64,000 nt of DNA from positions 2,480,001 through 2,544,000 of the forward strand of contig NZ_CP072113.1 in assembly GCF_017654605.1 (NCBI RefSeq), in the 5' to 3' direction. Under the pieces are notes generated by a model. It worked only from the letters and a program-made list of their open reading frames with translations, was not told the origin of the DNA and did not search any database. Both the position numbers and the translations under genes were made by a program. Below, piece by piece: positions 20,301 through 38,509 of this stretch. The DNA is from Yimella sp. cx-51. GTDB taxonomy: Bacteria > Actinomycetota > Actinomycetes > Actinomycetales > Dermatophilaceae. Positions within the stretch are counted from its first letter, which is position 1. Each line of letters begins with the position of its first letter.

Positions 20301-21005
20301 TCAGTCAGCGGGGTTCGCCACGACCAGCATCTGGCCCGCCAGCGGCTTGATCGGCGAGCGCAGATACCAGGGCACCAGGAAGGTGAGGCCCGATCCGGAC
20401 GACTTCATGGTGAGCGGCATGAACTTCGCGTGCATCTCCTCGACCGCGTAGCCGCGCGACACGAGGTAGTCCGAGAGTGACTGGTCGGTGAAGATCGCGA
20501 CATGGGTGTAGTCGTCGAAGTAACGGCCTGGGTTGAGCCGGAAGTTGGGCTGCATCAGCATCAGCCGGCCTCCGGGACGCAGCACGCGGCGCGCCTCGTC
20601 CAACAGCCTGTCGGACTGTTCGCGGTGCAGGTGCTCGACGAGGTTGGAGGCGAAGACGATGTCGAAGCTGTCGTCCTCGAACCGGGAGAGGTCGGTGCAA
20701 TCGCCCACCTCGGCCTGCACGTGCGGGGCCGCAGCCTTCTGCACGGTGGCGTCGAGGTCCATGGCAACCACGCGGCGCGCAGCGATCTTGTTGGAGAAGT
20801 CGCACCAGCCGGCACCGAGCTCGAGGACGTCCGCATCGGGGTCGATCCAGCGGGCGAAGTGCTTCGCAAGGTGCACCCAGACCTTTTCGCGGTTGGCGTC
20901 CTGCGCCAACCGAGTCTCGAAGTAGCCCTTTTCGTAGACGCCGGCCTGCGTCTGCGATTCGTCTGCGCTGGTCACCAGCTGGTCCCTTGTCTCTTGCGCG
21001 GTCAT
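20301..21005 (-). CDS. class I SAM-dependent methyltransferase
   Basis: 234 aa from the ATG at 21005; a GTG at 21032 would add nine residues and neither has a strong ribosome-binding site. Motif I is VLELGAGWCDFS, and the acidic residue after strand 2 is in AMDLDA. Methyltransferase_11-like. The substrate is unknown, but its position between a GT2 gene and the rhamnose genes suggests modification of a surface sugar or lipid carrier product. Confidence 0.8.
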   Translation of the reverse strand: MTAQETRDQLVTSADESQTQAGVYEKGYFETRLAQDANREKVWVHLAKHFARWIDPDADVLELGAGWCDFSNKIAARRVVAMDLDATVQKAAAPHVQAEVGDCTDLSRFEDDSFDIVFASNLVEHLHREQSDRLLDEARRVLRPGGRLMLMQPNFRLNPGRYFDDYTHVAIFTDQSLSDYLVSRGYAVEEMHAKFMPLTMKSSGSGLTFLVPWYLRSPIKPLAGQMLVVANPAD

Positions 21006-21132
21006 GGGCCGATCAATGAGCGCGGAACGCACATGGCCCTGGCAAGCCGGAGCCTACCGGCGCCGCTTCCATCGAGCTTCCAAGACACTCGCGCGGCGAA
21101 ATGTTCCTGCTCGCGCAACCACCGCCGAGCCG

Positions 21133-22994
<1,862 letters not shown>

Positions 22995-23089
22995 TCACCC
23001 AATCGTTCATCGACAAGCCCCGAAGTTCCGTCCGGAGCTTACCGTCGCCACACGGCTACGCCCGGTGGCAGGCGTCTAGGGTGGCACCC

Positions 23090-23968
23090 GTGAAAGGCAT
23101 CATTCTCGCCGGCGGATCCGGCACCCGGCTGCATCCGATCACGCGTGGGATCAGCAAGCAGCTCATGCCGATCTACGACAAGCCGATGGTCTACTACCCG
23201 CTGTCGACGCTGCTCATGGCAGGCGTGCGCGAGGTGCTCATCATCACCACCCCTCACGACGCCGACCAGTTCCATCGCTTGCTGGGTGACGGATCGCAGT
23301 GGGGCATCGAGATCAGCTACGCAGTGCAGCCTTCACCGGACGGCCTCGCCCAGGCGTTCATCATCGGCGCCGATTTCATCGGTGATGACTCCGTGGCGCT
23401 CGTGCTCGGTGACAACATCTTCCACGGCGCTGGCCTCGGCACCCGCTTGCGTGACAACACCGACCTCACCGGCGGCCGCATCTTCGCCTACCACGTGCCC
23501 AACCCGACGTCGTACGGCGTCGTCGAGTTCGATGATCAGATGCACGCCATCTCCATCGAGGAGAAGCCAGCTGAACCCAAATCGAACTACGCGGTGCCCG
23601 GTCTCTACTTCTACGACAACGACGTCGTCGAGATCGCCAATCAGCTCAAGCCCAGCGCCCGCGGCGAAATCGAGATCACCGGCGTCAACGACGCGTACCT
23701 CAAGAGGGGCGACCTGCAGGTCACCGTGCTTCCGCGGGGCACCGCGTGGTTCGACACCGGGACGTTCGAGGGTCTGATGTCCGCGGCGCAGTTCGTGCAC
23801 GTCGTCGAACAACAGCAAGGCCTCAAGATCGGCTGCGTCGAAGAGATCGCCTGGCGCAACGGTTGGCTCGATGACGACGGGCTGCGCCGGCACGCGGACG
23901 ACCTCACCAAGAGCGGTTACGGCACCTACCTGCACCGCATCCTCGCAGAAGGAAGACGACGCGCATGA
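23090..23968 (+). CDS. rmlA: glucose-1-phosphate thymidylyltransferase
   Basis: 292 aa from the GTG at 23090, which matches the usual family start ([14 protein letters not shown]) and has AGGGTGG upstream; a GTG at 23081 is the alternative. The nucleotidyltransferase signature [20 protein letters not shown] and the KPM motif are present. First step of dTDP-L-rhamnose synthesis, coupled to rmlC by a 4-nt overlap. Confidence 0.94.
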   Translation: MKGIILAGGSGTRLHPITRGISKQLMPIYDKPMVYYPLSTLLMAGVREVLIITTPHDADQFHRLLGDGSQWGIEISYAVQPSPDGLAQAFIIGADFIGDDSVALVLGDNIFHGAGLGTRLRDNTDLTGGRIFAYHVPNPTSYGVVEFDDQMHAISIEEKPAEPKSNYAVPGLYFYDNDVVEIANQLKPSARGEIEITGVNDAYLKRGDLQVTVLPRGTAWFDTGTFEGLMSAAQFVHVVEQQQGLKIGCVEEIAWRNGWLDDDGLRRHADDLTKSGYGTYLHRILAEGRRRA

Positions 23969-24564
23969 ACATCGAACCGCTGACGATCGAAGGCGCGTGG
24001 GTGATCACCCCGCGCCAGTTCCCCGACGACCGCGGCGTCTTCATGGAAGGCTTCCGCGCCGACAAGCTCGCCGAGCACATCGGTCACCAGATGCAGGTCG
24101 TGCAGACCAACATCTCTGTCTCCAGCGCCGGCACCGTCCGCGGCATCCACTACGCCGACGTGCCCCCGTCGCAAGCGAAGTACATCACCGCAGCCAGCGG
24201 CTCACTGATCGACTACATCGTCGACATCAGAGTCGGATCCCCGACCTTCGGCCAGTGGGACAGCGTCGCGCTCGACGGCGAGTCACGCAAGGCCGTCTAC
24301 TTGTCCGAGGGCCTCGGCCACGCCTTCTGCGCGCTCGAGGACGACACCACGGCCGTCTACCTCTGCTCCTCGGCCTACAACCCCGAGCGCGAACACGGCG
24401 TGCATCCGCTCGATCCGGCCATCGGCCTGGTGCTGCCCGACGGAGTGACGCCGACCCTGTCGCCCAAGGACGAAGCAGCCCCCAGCCTTGCCGAGGCTCA
24501 ATCAGCGGGCGCGCTGCCGCGGTACGACGACTGCATCGCCTTTCGTCAGTCGCTGAGCGGCTGA
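23965..24564 (+). CDS. rmlC: dTDP-4-dehydrorhamnose 3,5-epimerase
   Basis: 199 aa cupin enzyme, third step of dTDP-L-rhamnose synthesis. The catalytic His lies in [17 protein letters not shown] and the [13 protein letters not shown] region is present. The ATG overlaps the rmlA stop by 4 nt. Only 19 nt separate its stop from the convergent cysN stop. Confidence 0.93.
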   Translation: MNIEPLTIEGAWVITPRQFPDDRGVFMEGFRADKLAEHIGHQMQVVQTNISVSSAGTVRGIHYADVPPSQAKYITAASGSLIDYIVDIRVGSPTFGQWDSVALDGESRKAVYLSEGLGHAFCALEDDTTAVYLCSSAYNPEREHGVHPLDPAIGLVLPDGVTPTLSPKDEAAPSLAEAQSAGALPRYDDCIAFRQSLSG

Positions 24565-24583
24565 TCGTCCATGCGGCGTTGGA

Positions 24584-25822
24584 TCAACCGATGAGACCCG
24601 CGCCTACCGTCACGCCGCTGGCTTCGTCGATCAGGATGAACGACCCGGTCGTGCGGTTGTCGGCGTAGCTGTCGACCACCAGCGGTTGCGCCAACCGGAA
24701 GCTGACCCGCCCGATCTCGTTCAGCTGCAACGATTCCGGCGAACCAACCGATTCGAGCGTGTTGACGTCCAGCTGATGCTCGAGCGCACCCACCACCGCG
24801 CGACCACTGCGCGTGCCGTGCTTGATCGCCAACTTCCGTCCGGGGGTGAGCGGCTGAGTCGCCATCCAACACACTGTCGCATCGAGTGCCTTGGTCGTCG
24901 CCGGCTGATCAGCGACCGCAGCGATCACGTCGCCGCGGGAGACGTCGATGTCATCGGCTAACCGGACGGTCACCGACAGACGCTCCGGGGCCTCGTCCAG
25001 AGAGCGGTCGAACAGATCGATGGCCTCGATCGTCGAGCGCTGACCGCTGGGCAGCACGACCACCTCGTCACCCACCCGGAAGGTGCCGCCCGTGACTCGG
25101 CCGGCGTACCCGCGGTAGTCGTGGTGCTCGTCCGACTTGGGACGAATGACGTATTGCACGGGCAGCCTTGCGGCATCACGGGACTGGTGCCGGGCGTCCA
25201 CCGCTTCGAGGTACTGCAACAAGGTCGGCCCTTCGTACCACGGCAGGTTCGGGGACGACTCGACCACGTTGTCGCCCTGGAGCGCTGACACCGGGATCAC
25301 CCGAATACCCGGCACGTCCAGACGCGCCGCGAAGGCGGTGAACTCCTCATCGATACGGTCGAAAACCGCCTGGTCGAAATCGACGAGATCCATCTTGTTG
25401 ACGGCCAGCACGATGTGCGGCACCCGCAGCAACGACAGCAGCACTGCGTGACGACGCGACTGCTCGGTCAGCCCCTGCCGGGCGTCCACCAACACCAGCC
25501 CGAGGTCGGCCGTCGAGGCGCCGGTGACCATGTTGCGGGTGTACTCGACGTGTCCTGGGGTGTCGGCGATGATGAACTTGCGCCGCGGCGTCGCGAAGTA
25601 TCGGTACGCCACGTCGATCGTGATGCCCTGCTCTCGCTCCGAACGCAGCCCGTCGGTCAGGAGCGCGAGGTCGGTGTAGTCGTATCCCTTCGTGCGAGAG
25701 GTGTTTTCGACGGCCGCCAGTTGATCCTCGAAGATCGCTTTCGAGTCGAGCAGGAGCCGACCGATCAACGTCGACTTGCCGTCGTCCACCGATCCCGCGG
25801 TGGCGAAACGCAGCAGATCCAT
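24584..25822 (-). CDS. cysN: sulfate adenylyltransferase subunit 1 (GTPase)
   Basis: 412 aa. The EF-Tu-like GTPase that drives APS formation by CysD. P-loop GSVDDGKST at residues 10-18, DTPGHVEY (G3) and NKMDLVD (G4) are intact, followed by beta-barrel domains. It has no C-terminal APS-kinase domain; that activity is encoded separately by the divergent cysC. The start overlaps the cysD stop by one nucleotide (TGATG). Confidence 0.94.
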   Translation of the reverse strand: MDLLRFATAGSVDDGKSTLIGRLLLDSKAIFEDQLAAVENTSRTKGYDYTDLALLTDGLRSEREQGITIDVAYRYFATPRRKFIIADTPGHVEYTRNMVTGASTADLGLVLVDARQGLTEQSRRHAVLLSLLRVPHIVLAVNKMDLVDFDQAVFDRIDEEFTAFAARLDVPGIRVIPVSALQGDNVVESSPNLPWYEGPTLLQYLEAVDARHQSRDAARLPVQYVIRPKSDEHHDYRGYAGRVTGGTFRVGDEVVVLPSGQRSTIEAIDLFDRSLDEAPERLSVTVRLADDIDVSRGDVIAAVADQPATTKALDATVCWMATQPLTPGRKLAIKHGTRSGRAVVGALEHQLDVNTLESVGSPESLQLNEIGRVSFRLAQPLVVDSYADNRTTGSFILIDEASGVTVGAGLIG

Positions 25823-26757
25823 CAGAAGTAGCCTTCCTTCTTGCGGTCTTCCATCGCAGCTTCGGAGAACCGGTCGTCGCCGCGAGTAGCGCCGCGCTCC
25901 GTGACCCGTGCGATGGCCACTTCGTCAACGATCTCCTGCAGCGTGGACGCCTCGCTCTCCACACAACCGGTGAGGGTCAGGTCGCCCACCGTGCGGAATC
26001 GGACTGTGCGCTCGGTCGCTTCCTCGCCGGCACGACACGGGTTGAACTCCGACTCGCTCAGCAACATGCCGTCGCGCTCGAAGACGCGGCGACGGTGGCT
26101 GAAATAGATCGAGGGGATCTCGATCTGCTCGCGCAGCAGGTAGTGCCAGATGTCGAGCTCGGTCCAGTTCGAGAGCGGGAAGATGCGCATGTGCTCGCCG
26201 GGGTGAATGCGTCCGTTGTAGAGCGACCAGAGCTCCGGACGCTGGTTCTTCGGGTCCCACTGACCAAAATCATCACGATGCGAGTAGATGCGCTCCTTGG
26301 CCCGCGCCTTCTCCTCGTCGCGCCGCCCACCTCCGAACGCAGCGGTGAAGCCGTGCTCCTCGATCGCGTTCAGCAACGTGCCGGTCTGCAAACGGTTGCG
26401 GCTGGTGCGCCCGTCGTCGACGACCACGCCGTCGGCGATCGCCTGCTCCACCGACGCCACGATCAGCCGCGCGCCCAATCGCTCCACCCAGCGGTCGCGC
26501 GTGGCGAGCACCTCCGGGAAGTCATAACCGGTGTCGACCTGCATCAGCGGAAACGGGATCTTGGCGGGGTGGAAGGCCTTCTGCGCCAAGCGCAGCATGA
26601 CGATGGAGTCTTTCCCACCGGAGAAGAGCAGCACCGGCCGCTCGAACTCGGCGGCCACCTCGCGGATGATGTGGATCGACTCCGCTTCGAGCAGGTCGAG
26701 CTCGTTCAATCGCCCAGCACCCAGGGCGGTGCGCGGCGCCTGTGCGTCGACGGTCAC
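25822..26757 (-). CDS. cysD: sulfate adenylyltransferase subunit 2
   Basis: 311 aa, GTG start with GAGGAG upstream. PP-loop ATP pyrophosphatase (LLFSGGKDSIVMLRLA) that adenylates sulfate to APS together with CysN. The family sequence EKARAKERIYSHRD and the C-terminal VESEASTLQEIVDE are present. It is translationally coupled to cysN. Confidence 0.95.
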   Translation of the reverse strand: MTVDAQAPRTALGAGRLNELDLLEAESIHIIREVAAEFERPVLLFSGGKDSIVMLRLAQKAFHPAKIPFPLMQVDTGYDFPEVLATRDRWVERLGARLIVASVEQAIADGVVVDDGRTSRNRLQTGTLLNAIEEHGFTAAFGGGRRDEEKARAKERIYSHRDDFGQWDPKNQRPELWSLYNGRIHPGEHMRIFPLSNWTELDIWHYLLREQIEIPSIYFSHRRRVFERDGMLLSESEFNPCRAGEEATERTVRFRTVGDLTLTGCVESEASTLQEIVDEVAIARVTERGATRGDDRFSEAAMEDRKKEGYF

Positions 26758-26803
26758 GTCGTCTCACTCCTCGACTCGGGATGGCAGTGCCAAAACTCCG
26801 CGT

Positions 26804-26819
26804 TATGTTATCGGTAACC
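26804..26819. promoter_or_regulatory. candidate promoter/operator between cysD and cysC
   Basis: A GTTA-TCGG-TAAC dyad at 26808-26819 overlaps a possible plus-strand -10 TATGTT (26804-26809) in the divergent cysD-cysC gap. It could serve a regulator controlling both directions. No regulator gene is adjacent. Confidence 0.35.
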
Positions 26820-27914
26820 CAGGCAACTGCTTGGGGCGTCCACATCGCAGACCCGGAAGGCCATCCGTTGACCGATTCCACCGACATGCGTGTGGACCCA
26901 ACTGCGCTCGACGAGCTGCTCCTCCTGCGCGACGGCCTGCTGACTCACGACGAGGTGAGCCCACCCGAAGCGCCCCTGGGTACGACCTTCGTCGACCTCG
27001 AAGGTGTGCCCGTCGCGACAGTGACACAGGACGGCTACGCATGGCACGTCGACGACTCGCGCGCGTTCGCCCGCCTGTACGGCACGCCACAGGCCGGCGG
27101 AGACAGCCGCCACGCGCTGTGGGTCGACCAGCCGTCCACCCGGATCATCGAACTGGCACGCGATGGGTCCGTTCTTTTCGTACCCACCTCGCCGAGCCAT
27201 TTGCTCGGCCACCGGGCCGCGTCTGCTGTGCACTCCGCACTGGCCGCTGCGCGGGCGCGTCCCGACCTGACCGTCATCGCGGTGCCGGTCGACCTCGGCT
27301 CCCACCCGCAGCGGCAGCGCATGATCGACGAGGCCTTCGGTGTCTCACGGTCGGAGCGCGTGAGCGACCTCGAAAAGGCCACTGCGACAGGCACTTTCAT
27401 CCTGCTGACCGGACTCTCCGGATCTGGCAAGTCGACCATCGCGCGGGCCCTGCGCGAAGACCTCGTCGCCCGTGGCGAAACCGTCACCCTCCTGGACGGC
27501 GACCAGGTGCGCCGGGAACTCTCCTCTGGCCTCGGCTTCTCCCCCGCTGATCGCGACACGAATGTGCGCCGCATCGGTTGGGTGGGCGCCGAGATCGCTG
27601 CCCACGGAGGTGTCGTCGTCGCCTGCCCGATCGCGCCGTACGACGCCACCCGCCGACAGGTGCGTCGCATGGTGGAGCAGGCGGGGGCTCGGATGATCCT
27701 GGTGCACGTCGCCACGCCCGTCCAGGAATGCGAGCGCCGTGACCGCAAGGGGCTCTACGCAAAGGCCCGTGCGGGCGAGATCCCCGACTTCACCGGGATC
27801 AGTGCACCGTACGAGGTGCCGACCGATGCCGAACTGGTCATCGACACCACACACGTCTCGGCCGAGAACGCCGTGACCCGCATCATCGACCTGCTCAAGG
27901 GCGCCCGTCGGTGA
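26805..27914 (+). CDS. cysC: adenylylsulfate kinase with N-terminal extension
   Basis: 369 aa from the ATG at 26805; ATGs at 26781 and 26886 are alternatives and none has a clear ribosome-binding site. The C-terminal domain (about 196-366) is APS kinase, with P-loop GLSGSGKST at 203-211, DGDQVRRELSSGLGFSPADR and FTGISAPYEVP; it phosphorylates APS to PAPS. The N-terminal 195 residues look like a degenerate ATP-sulfurylase-type region (ALDELLLLRDGLLT, TVIAVPVD) without the HxxH and QxRN catalytic motifs, so it may be a regulatory or scaffold remnant. It overlaps the next gene by 4 nt. Confidence 0.87.
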   Translation: MLSVTQATAWGVHIADPEGHPLTDSTDMRVDPTALDELLLLRDGLLTHDEVSPPEAPLGTTFVDLEGVPVATVTQDGYAWHVDDSRAFARLYGTPQAGGDSRHALWVDQPSTRIIELARDGSVLFVPTSPSHLLGHRAASAVHSALAAARARPDLTVIAVPVDLGSHPQRQRMIDEAFGVSRSERVSDLEKATATGTFILLTGLSGSGKSTIARALREDLVARGETVTLLDGDQVRRELSSGLGFSPADRDTNVRRIGWVGAEIAAHGGVVVACPIAPYDATRRQVRRMVEQAGARMILVHVATPVQECERRDRKGLYAKARAGEIPDFTGISAPYEVPTDAELVIDTTHVSAENAVTRIIDLLKGARR

Positions 27915-28840
27915 GCGAGCTGTTCGACCTGCTCGGCCAGCAGTTGCCGGGCCTGCTCGCGGTGTCATTCCTGGTGGGTATCGTCGTCGGCCTCACCGGC
28001 ATGGGCGGCGGTGCACTCATGACGCCGGCCCTCATCTTCTTCGGCATCCCACCGACCACCGCCGTCGCGAACGACCTGGTGGCAGCGGCGGTCAACAAGT
28101 CGGTCGGCGCAGCGGTGCACAAGCGGTCGGGCTCCCCTGACCTACGCCTGGTCAGACTACTGGTCATCGGTTCTGTGCCCCCTGCGCTGGCCGGTGGCTG
28201 GATCGTCAGCCTGCTCGGCACGGACGAAGCACAACAGAAGAACCTCAAGCTGATCATCGGCATCACCCTGCTCATCGCGGCGCTCACCTACGCCGGCCGC
28301 ATGTACCTCGACCTCACCGGAGCCATCGGACGACGACAAGGCGCCTCCATCGAGATCCGCACGGTGCCGACGATTCTCGTCGGTGCCATCGGTGGTCTGA
28401 TGGTCGGCATCACCAGCGTGGGCAGCGGCTCGATCATCATGGTGGCGCTCGTGATGCTCCACCCGGCGCTGTCGGCCCGCCGACTGGTCGGCACCGACCT
28501 CGTCCAGGCCGTCCCGCTCGTCTTCGCCGCGGCGCTCAGCCACGTGCTGATCCAGGGAGTCGATTGGGGCGTACTCGTGCCGTTGATCGTCGGCGGCACC
28601 CCCGGCACCTTCCTCGGAGCCCGCCTCTCGCGTGTGGTCGCACCGTCAGTGATCCGCGGCGGCATCGTCATCGTGCTGACCCTCACCGGGCTCACCATGC
28701 TCAAGACGCCGCCGGCCGTGGTCGGGGCGATCGGTTGTGCCGCAGTGATTCTCTGCCCCGTCGTCTGGACGCTGGTGCGCCGCCGCCACGAACACCATGT
28801 GCAGCGCATACTCGAGACCGACGAGTCCTACACGATCTGA
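27911..28840 (+). CDS. TauE/SafE family sulfite/sulfonate-type permease
   Basis: 309 aa, GTG start overlapping cysC (GTGA). About eight transmembrane helices, with the family repeats VGIVVGLTGMGGGALMTPAL and VGITSVGSGSIIMVAL. TauE/SafE proteins move sulfur-containing organic or inorganic anions; the coupling to cysC suggests sulfate or sulfite transport here (inference from context). Confidence 0.85.
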   Translation: MSELFDLLGQQLPGLLAVSFLVGIVVGLTGMGGGALMTPALIFFGIPPTTAVANDLVAAAVNKSVGAAVHKRSGSPDLRLVRLLVIGSVPPALAGGWIVSLLGTDEAQQKNLKLIIGITLLIAALTYAGRMYLDLTGAIGRRQGASIEIRTVPTILVGAIGGLMVGITSVGSGSIIMVALVMLHPALSARRLVGTDLVQAVPLVFAAALSHVLIQGVDWGVLVPLIVGGTPGTFLGARLSRVVAPSVIRGGIVIVLTLTGLTMLKTPPAVVGAIGCAAVILCPVVWTLVRRRHEHHVQRILETDESYTI

Positions 28841-28844
28841 GCCT

Positions 28845-29426
28845 TCAGCTCTCCAGCGTGAGCGCCCGCACCACCGGTGGCATGAGTTCGTTGAGTTGCG
28901 CGGCCATGCGGTCGAACACCTCGGGTGCTCGGCGGTACGGGTCGACCACGTCGGCTTCGTCCTCACCGCGCGGGTGGATCGTGGTGCGCCGCTTGCTGAC
29001 GTCGTCGATGAGACGTCCGACGAAGGAGTCATCCGCCGGGCCGAAGAAGCCACCACTGGCCGGCGGCACAACGTCCATGTCGCGAACCAGGTCGCTGAGG
29101 TCAGCCAGGGCGAAGGTGTACTTCAAACCCTTCGGCTCCATCGTCACCACTTCGGCACGGTGATGCCTGGTGGCCGTGATGACCAGATCTGCCTCGGCGA
29201 TCATCTCCGGGGTGAGCTGACGTGACCGGAAGCCGCCGTCGTCAATCCCCAACTGCTGCAAGCGTTGCAGGCTCTGCGGCTCGATCGGGTAGTCGACCAA
29301 CGCGCGCGTGCCGGCACTCGCCACCGTGTATCCGCGTCCGGCCAACTGGGTGGCGAGCACCCGCTCCATGTAGGGAGAGCGACAGATATTGCCGGTGCAA
29401 ACAGTGAGGATTCGTGCGTCGGTCAC
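28845..29426 (-). CDS. low-molecular-weight protein-tyrosine-phosphatase
   Basis: 193 aa, GTG start. The P-loop CTGNICRS at residues 10-17 gives the catalytic Cys and Arg, and the general acid Asp lies in VVDPYRR near residue 163. Bacterial members often act on tyrosine kinases of surface-polysaccharide export or are arsenate-reductase-like; the nearby sugar genes fit the first, but no kinase gene is present. Confidence 0.87.
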   Translation of the reverse strand: MTDARILTVCTGNICRSPYMERVLATQLAGRGYTVASAGTRALVDYPIEPQSLQRLQQLGIDDGGFRSRQLTPEMIAEADLVITATRHHRAEVVTMEPKGLKYTFALADLSDLVRDMDVVPPASGGFFGPADDSFVGRLIDDVSKRRTTIHPRGEDEADVVDPYRRAPEVFDRMAAQLNELMPPVVRALTLES

Positions 29427-29596
29427 GGGCTGAGCCTACCGACGTTCCGCGGCGTGCGGCTCCCGCCCCGAGGCGCCAGCCGTCGGGACTCGACAGGCAG
29501 GACGGCCCACCCTCAGCCGGCGCATCAGGGGCGGGATGAGCAGGCGTTCGGCGACCCGTAGATTCGAGTGGCCAATCGTTTGGGAAAGAGGTCGGG

Positions 29597-30505
29597 ATGT
29601 CAGGCGGGCACAGCCATTCGCACGGCGCATTGAGTGCAAGCGGTCGTCACCGCTGGCGCCTTGCGGTGTCGTTCGGGCTGATTGCAGCCTTCTTCGTCGT
29701 CGAACTCGTGGCCGCTCTCATCTCCGGCTCGCTTGCCCTGCTTTCGGACGCCGGTCACATGGCCGCCGACGTCGTCACGCTCGGCGCCGCGTTGATCGCG
29801 ACCCGACTGGCCGCGCGGCCCGACACCACCGGCCGACGCACCTTCGGCCATTACCGGGCTGAGGTCTTCGCCTCCGGGCTGGCGGTGCTCATGATGCTCG
29901 GCGTCGCCGTCTACACCGCTGTCGAAGCGCTCTCGCGCATCGGTGAGCCGACCTCGGTCGGTTCGAAGGCGATGATCGGCGTCGGTGCGCTCGGCCTGCT
30001 GGTCAACCTCATCGCGCTCCTGCTGCTGCGCGATGGCGCAGCAGAGAGCCTCAACGTGCGCGGCGCCTACCTCGAAGTCGTGGCCGACACCGTGGGTTCG
30101 CTCGGCGTGCTCGTTGCCGGCGCGCTGATCGCCTTCACCGGCAACGCGTGGTGGGACACCGCCGTCGCACTGGCCATTTCGGTCTTCGTCGCCGTCCGTG
30201 CGGTGATGCTCGGCCGCGAGGTGCTCAGCGTGCTGGGCCAACACGCCCCGGCCGGCGTCGAACCCACCGAGATGCTCGCTGCGCTGGGTGAGGTCGACGG
30301 CGTCACGGACGTGCACGACCTGCACGTCTGGACGCTCACCTCCGGCATGGACGTCGCTACCGCGCACTTGGTGCGCTCGCCCGAAGGCAGCGCCGATGAG
30401 GTGCTCGCTGCAGCCGCTCTCGTCCTGCGTGAACGCTTCGACATCGCGCACGCGACGCTGCAGGTGGAGACAAGGGACGGCGCCTGCACGAGCACCGACT
30501 GGTGA
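29597..30505 (+). CDS. cation diffusion facilitator (zinc/cobalt efflux)
   Basis: 302 aa, six transmembrane helices. It has a His-rich N-terminus (HSHSHG), the metal-site motif DAGHMAADV in helix 2, EVVADTVGSL in helix 5, and a C-terminal cytoplasmic metal-binding domain (VHDLHVWTLTSG). CzcD/ZitB-like proton antiporter exporting Zn and related metals. No metal-responsive regulator is adjacent. Confidence 0.9.
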   Translation: MSGGHSHSHGALSASGRHRWRLAVSFGLIAAFFVVELVAALISGSLALLSDAGHMAADVVTLGAALIATRLAARPDTTGRRTFGHYRAEVFASGLAVLMMLGVAVYTAVEALSRIGEPTSVGSKAMIGVGALGLLVNLIALLLLRDGAAESLNVRGAYLEVVADTVGSLGVLVAGALIAFTGNAWWDTAVALAISVFVAVRAVMLGREVLSVLGQHAPAGVEPTEMLAALGEVDGVTDVHDLHVWTLTSGMDVATAHLVRSPEGSADEVLAAAALVLRERFDIAHATLQVETRDGACTSTDW

Positions 30506-30526
30506 CGGCAGCGCACAGTGTGCCGA

Positions 30527-30574
30527 GGGCGTGTCCTTTTGCCTGCGGTATACCTCGCGCAAAGGGACACTCCC
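30527..30574. repeat. long palindrome C
   Basis: Inverted repeat gtgtccttttgc (30531-30542) and gcaaagggacac (30559-30570) with an outer ggg/ccc extension. The loop contains the self-complementary ggtatacc. It lies 21 nt after the cation-efflux gene stop and 42 nt before the rpoC terminator. Confidence 0.7.
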
Positions 30575-30615
30575 CGCGCAAACGGCATCGCGGGAAATGA
30601 ATGGAAGAACGCGAA

Positions 30616-30645
30616 AGGCCCCGCTCACTCACGTGAGCGGGGCCT
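30616..30645. terminator. rpoBC operon terminator
   Basis: A perfect 13-bp stem aggccccgctcac with a 4-nt loop lies 13 nt beyond the rpoC stop, followed by TTTC on the minus strand. Confidence 0.85.
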
Positions 30646-30658
30646 CTCTTTCCGTAAC

Positions 30659-34567
<3,909 letters not shown>

Positions 34568-34624
34568 TCTGTGCTTCCTTCTTTCGTTCTGTCTGATTCA
34601 GAAAGTTCGTGATGATCGCGCGGG

Positions 34625-34658
34625 GGTTGCGGACGGACGAAAGGGCCCGTCCGCAACC
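34625..34658 (-). promoter_or_regulatory. stem-loop in the rpoB-rpoC gap
   Basis: A perfect 12-bp stem ggttgcggacgg with a 10-nt loop lies within the transcribed spacer. It is not followed by a U-tract, so it is more likely an RNA processing or stability element than a terminator. Confidence 0.6.
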
Positions 34659-34665
34659 TCGCGAA

Positions 34666-38151
<3,486 letters not shown>

Positions 38152-38336
38152 GGAGGGTCCTTCCACAGGCCGGTACGGGCGGTTGGCCGGCTGCCTTCGA
38201 GTCAACCGATCCCGCCTGCCGGTGGGCAGGACAACCGCGGCTTCGCAAATCGAGGGCTTCCACTACGCGAGCGGGAGCACACCATCTGGTCGCCGGGCTG
38301 AAAAAGGGTGGCCAAAAGAGGGCAGCGCAAACATCA
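38152..38336 (-). promoter_or_regulatory. rpoB untranslated leader
   Basis: About 180 nt between the inferred transcription start and the rpoB TTG. It contains a 6-bp hairpin (cctgcc-ggtg-ggcagg, 38215-38230) and an AAGGA ribosome-binding site. No coding signal is seen. Confidence 0.5.
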
Positions 38337-38365
38337 AGAATAACGACCCGATGACGATCTGTCCA
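38337..38365 (-). promoter_or_regulatory. rpoBC promoter
   Basis: On the minus strand TGGACA (38365-38360) and TATTCT (38342-38337) are separated by exactly 17 nt, a good housekeeping sigma-factor promoter. The remaining 144 bp to the next gene show no gene. Confidence 0.65.
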
Positions 38366-38509
38366 GTCCGGGCACAATCTCCCCTACCCCTGGGCGCAGA
38401 TCAACTGCGAAGAGGGTGCACCCAAGAGGGCCTGCGGGTCAAGAGTTGCGCACTGCGTGTCGCATGACATGGTGCGTCAGGTGCGGGGTGTCGGCGGGGA
38501 CGAGGCGAG

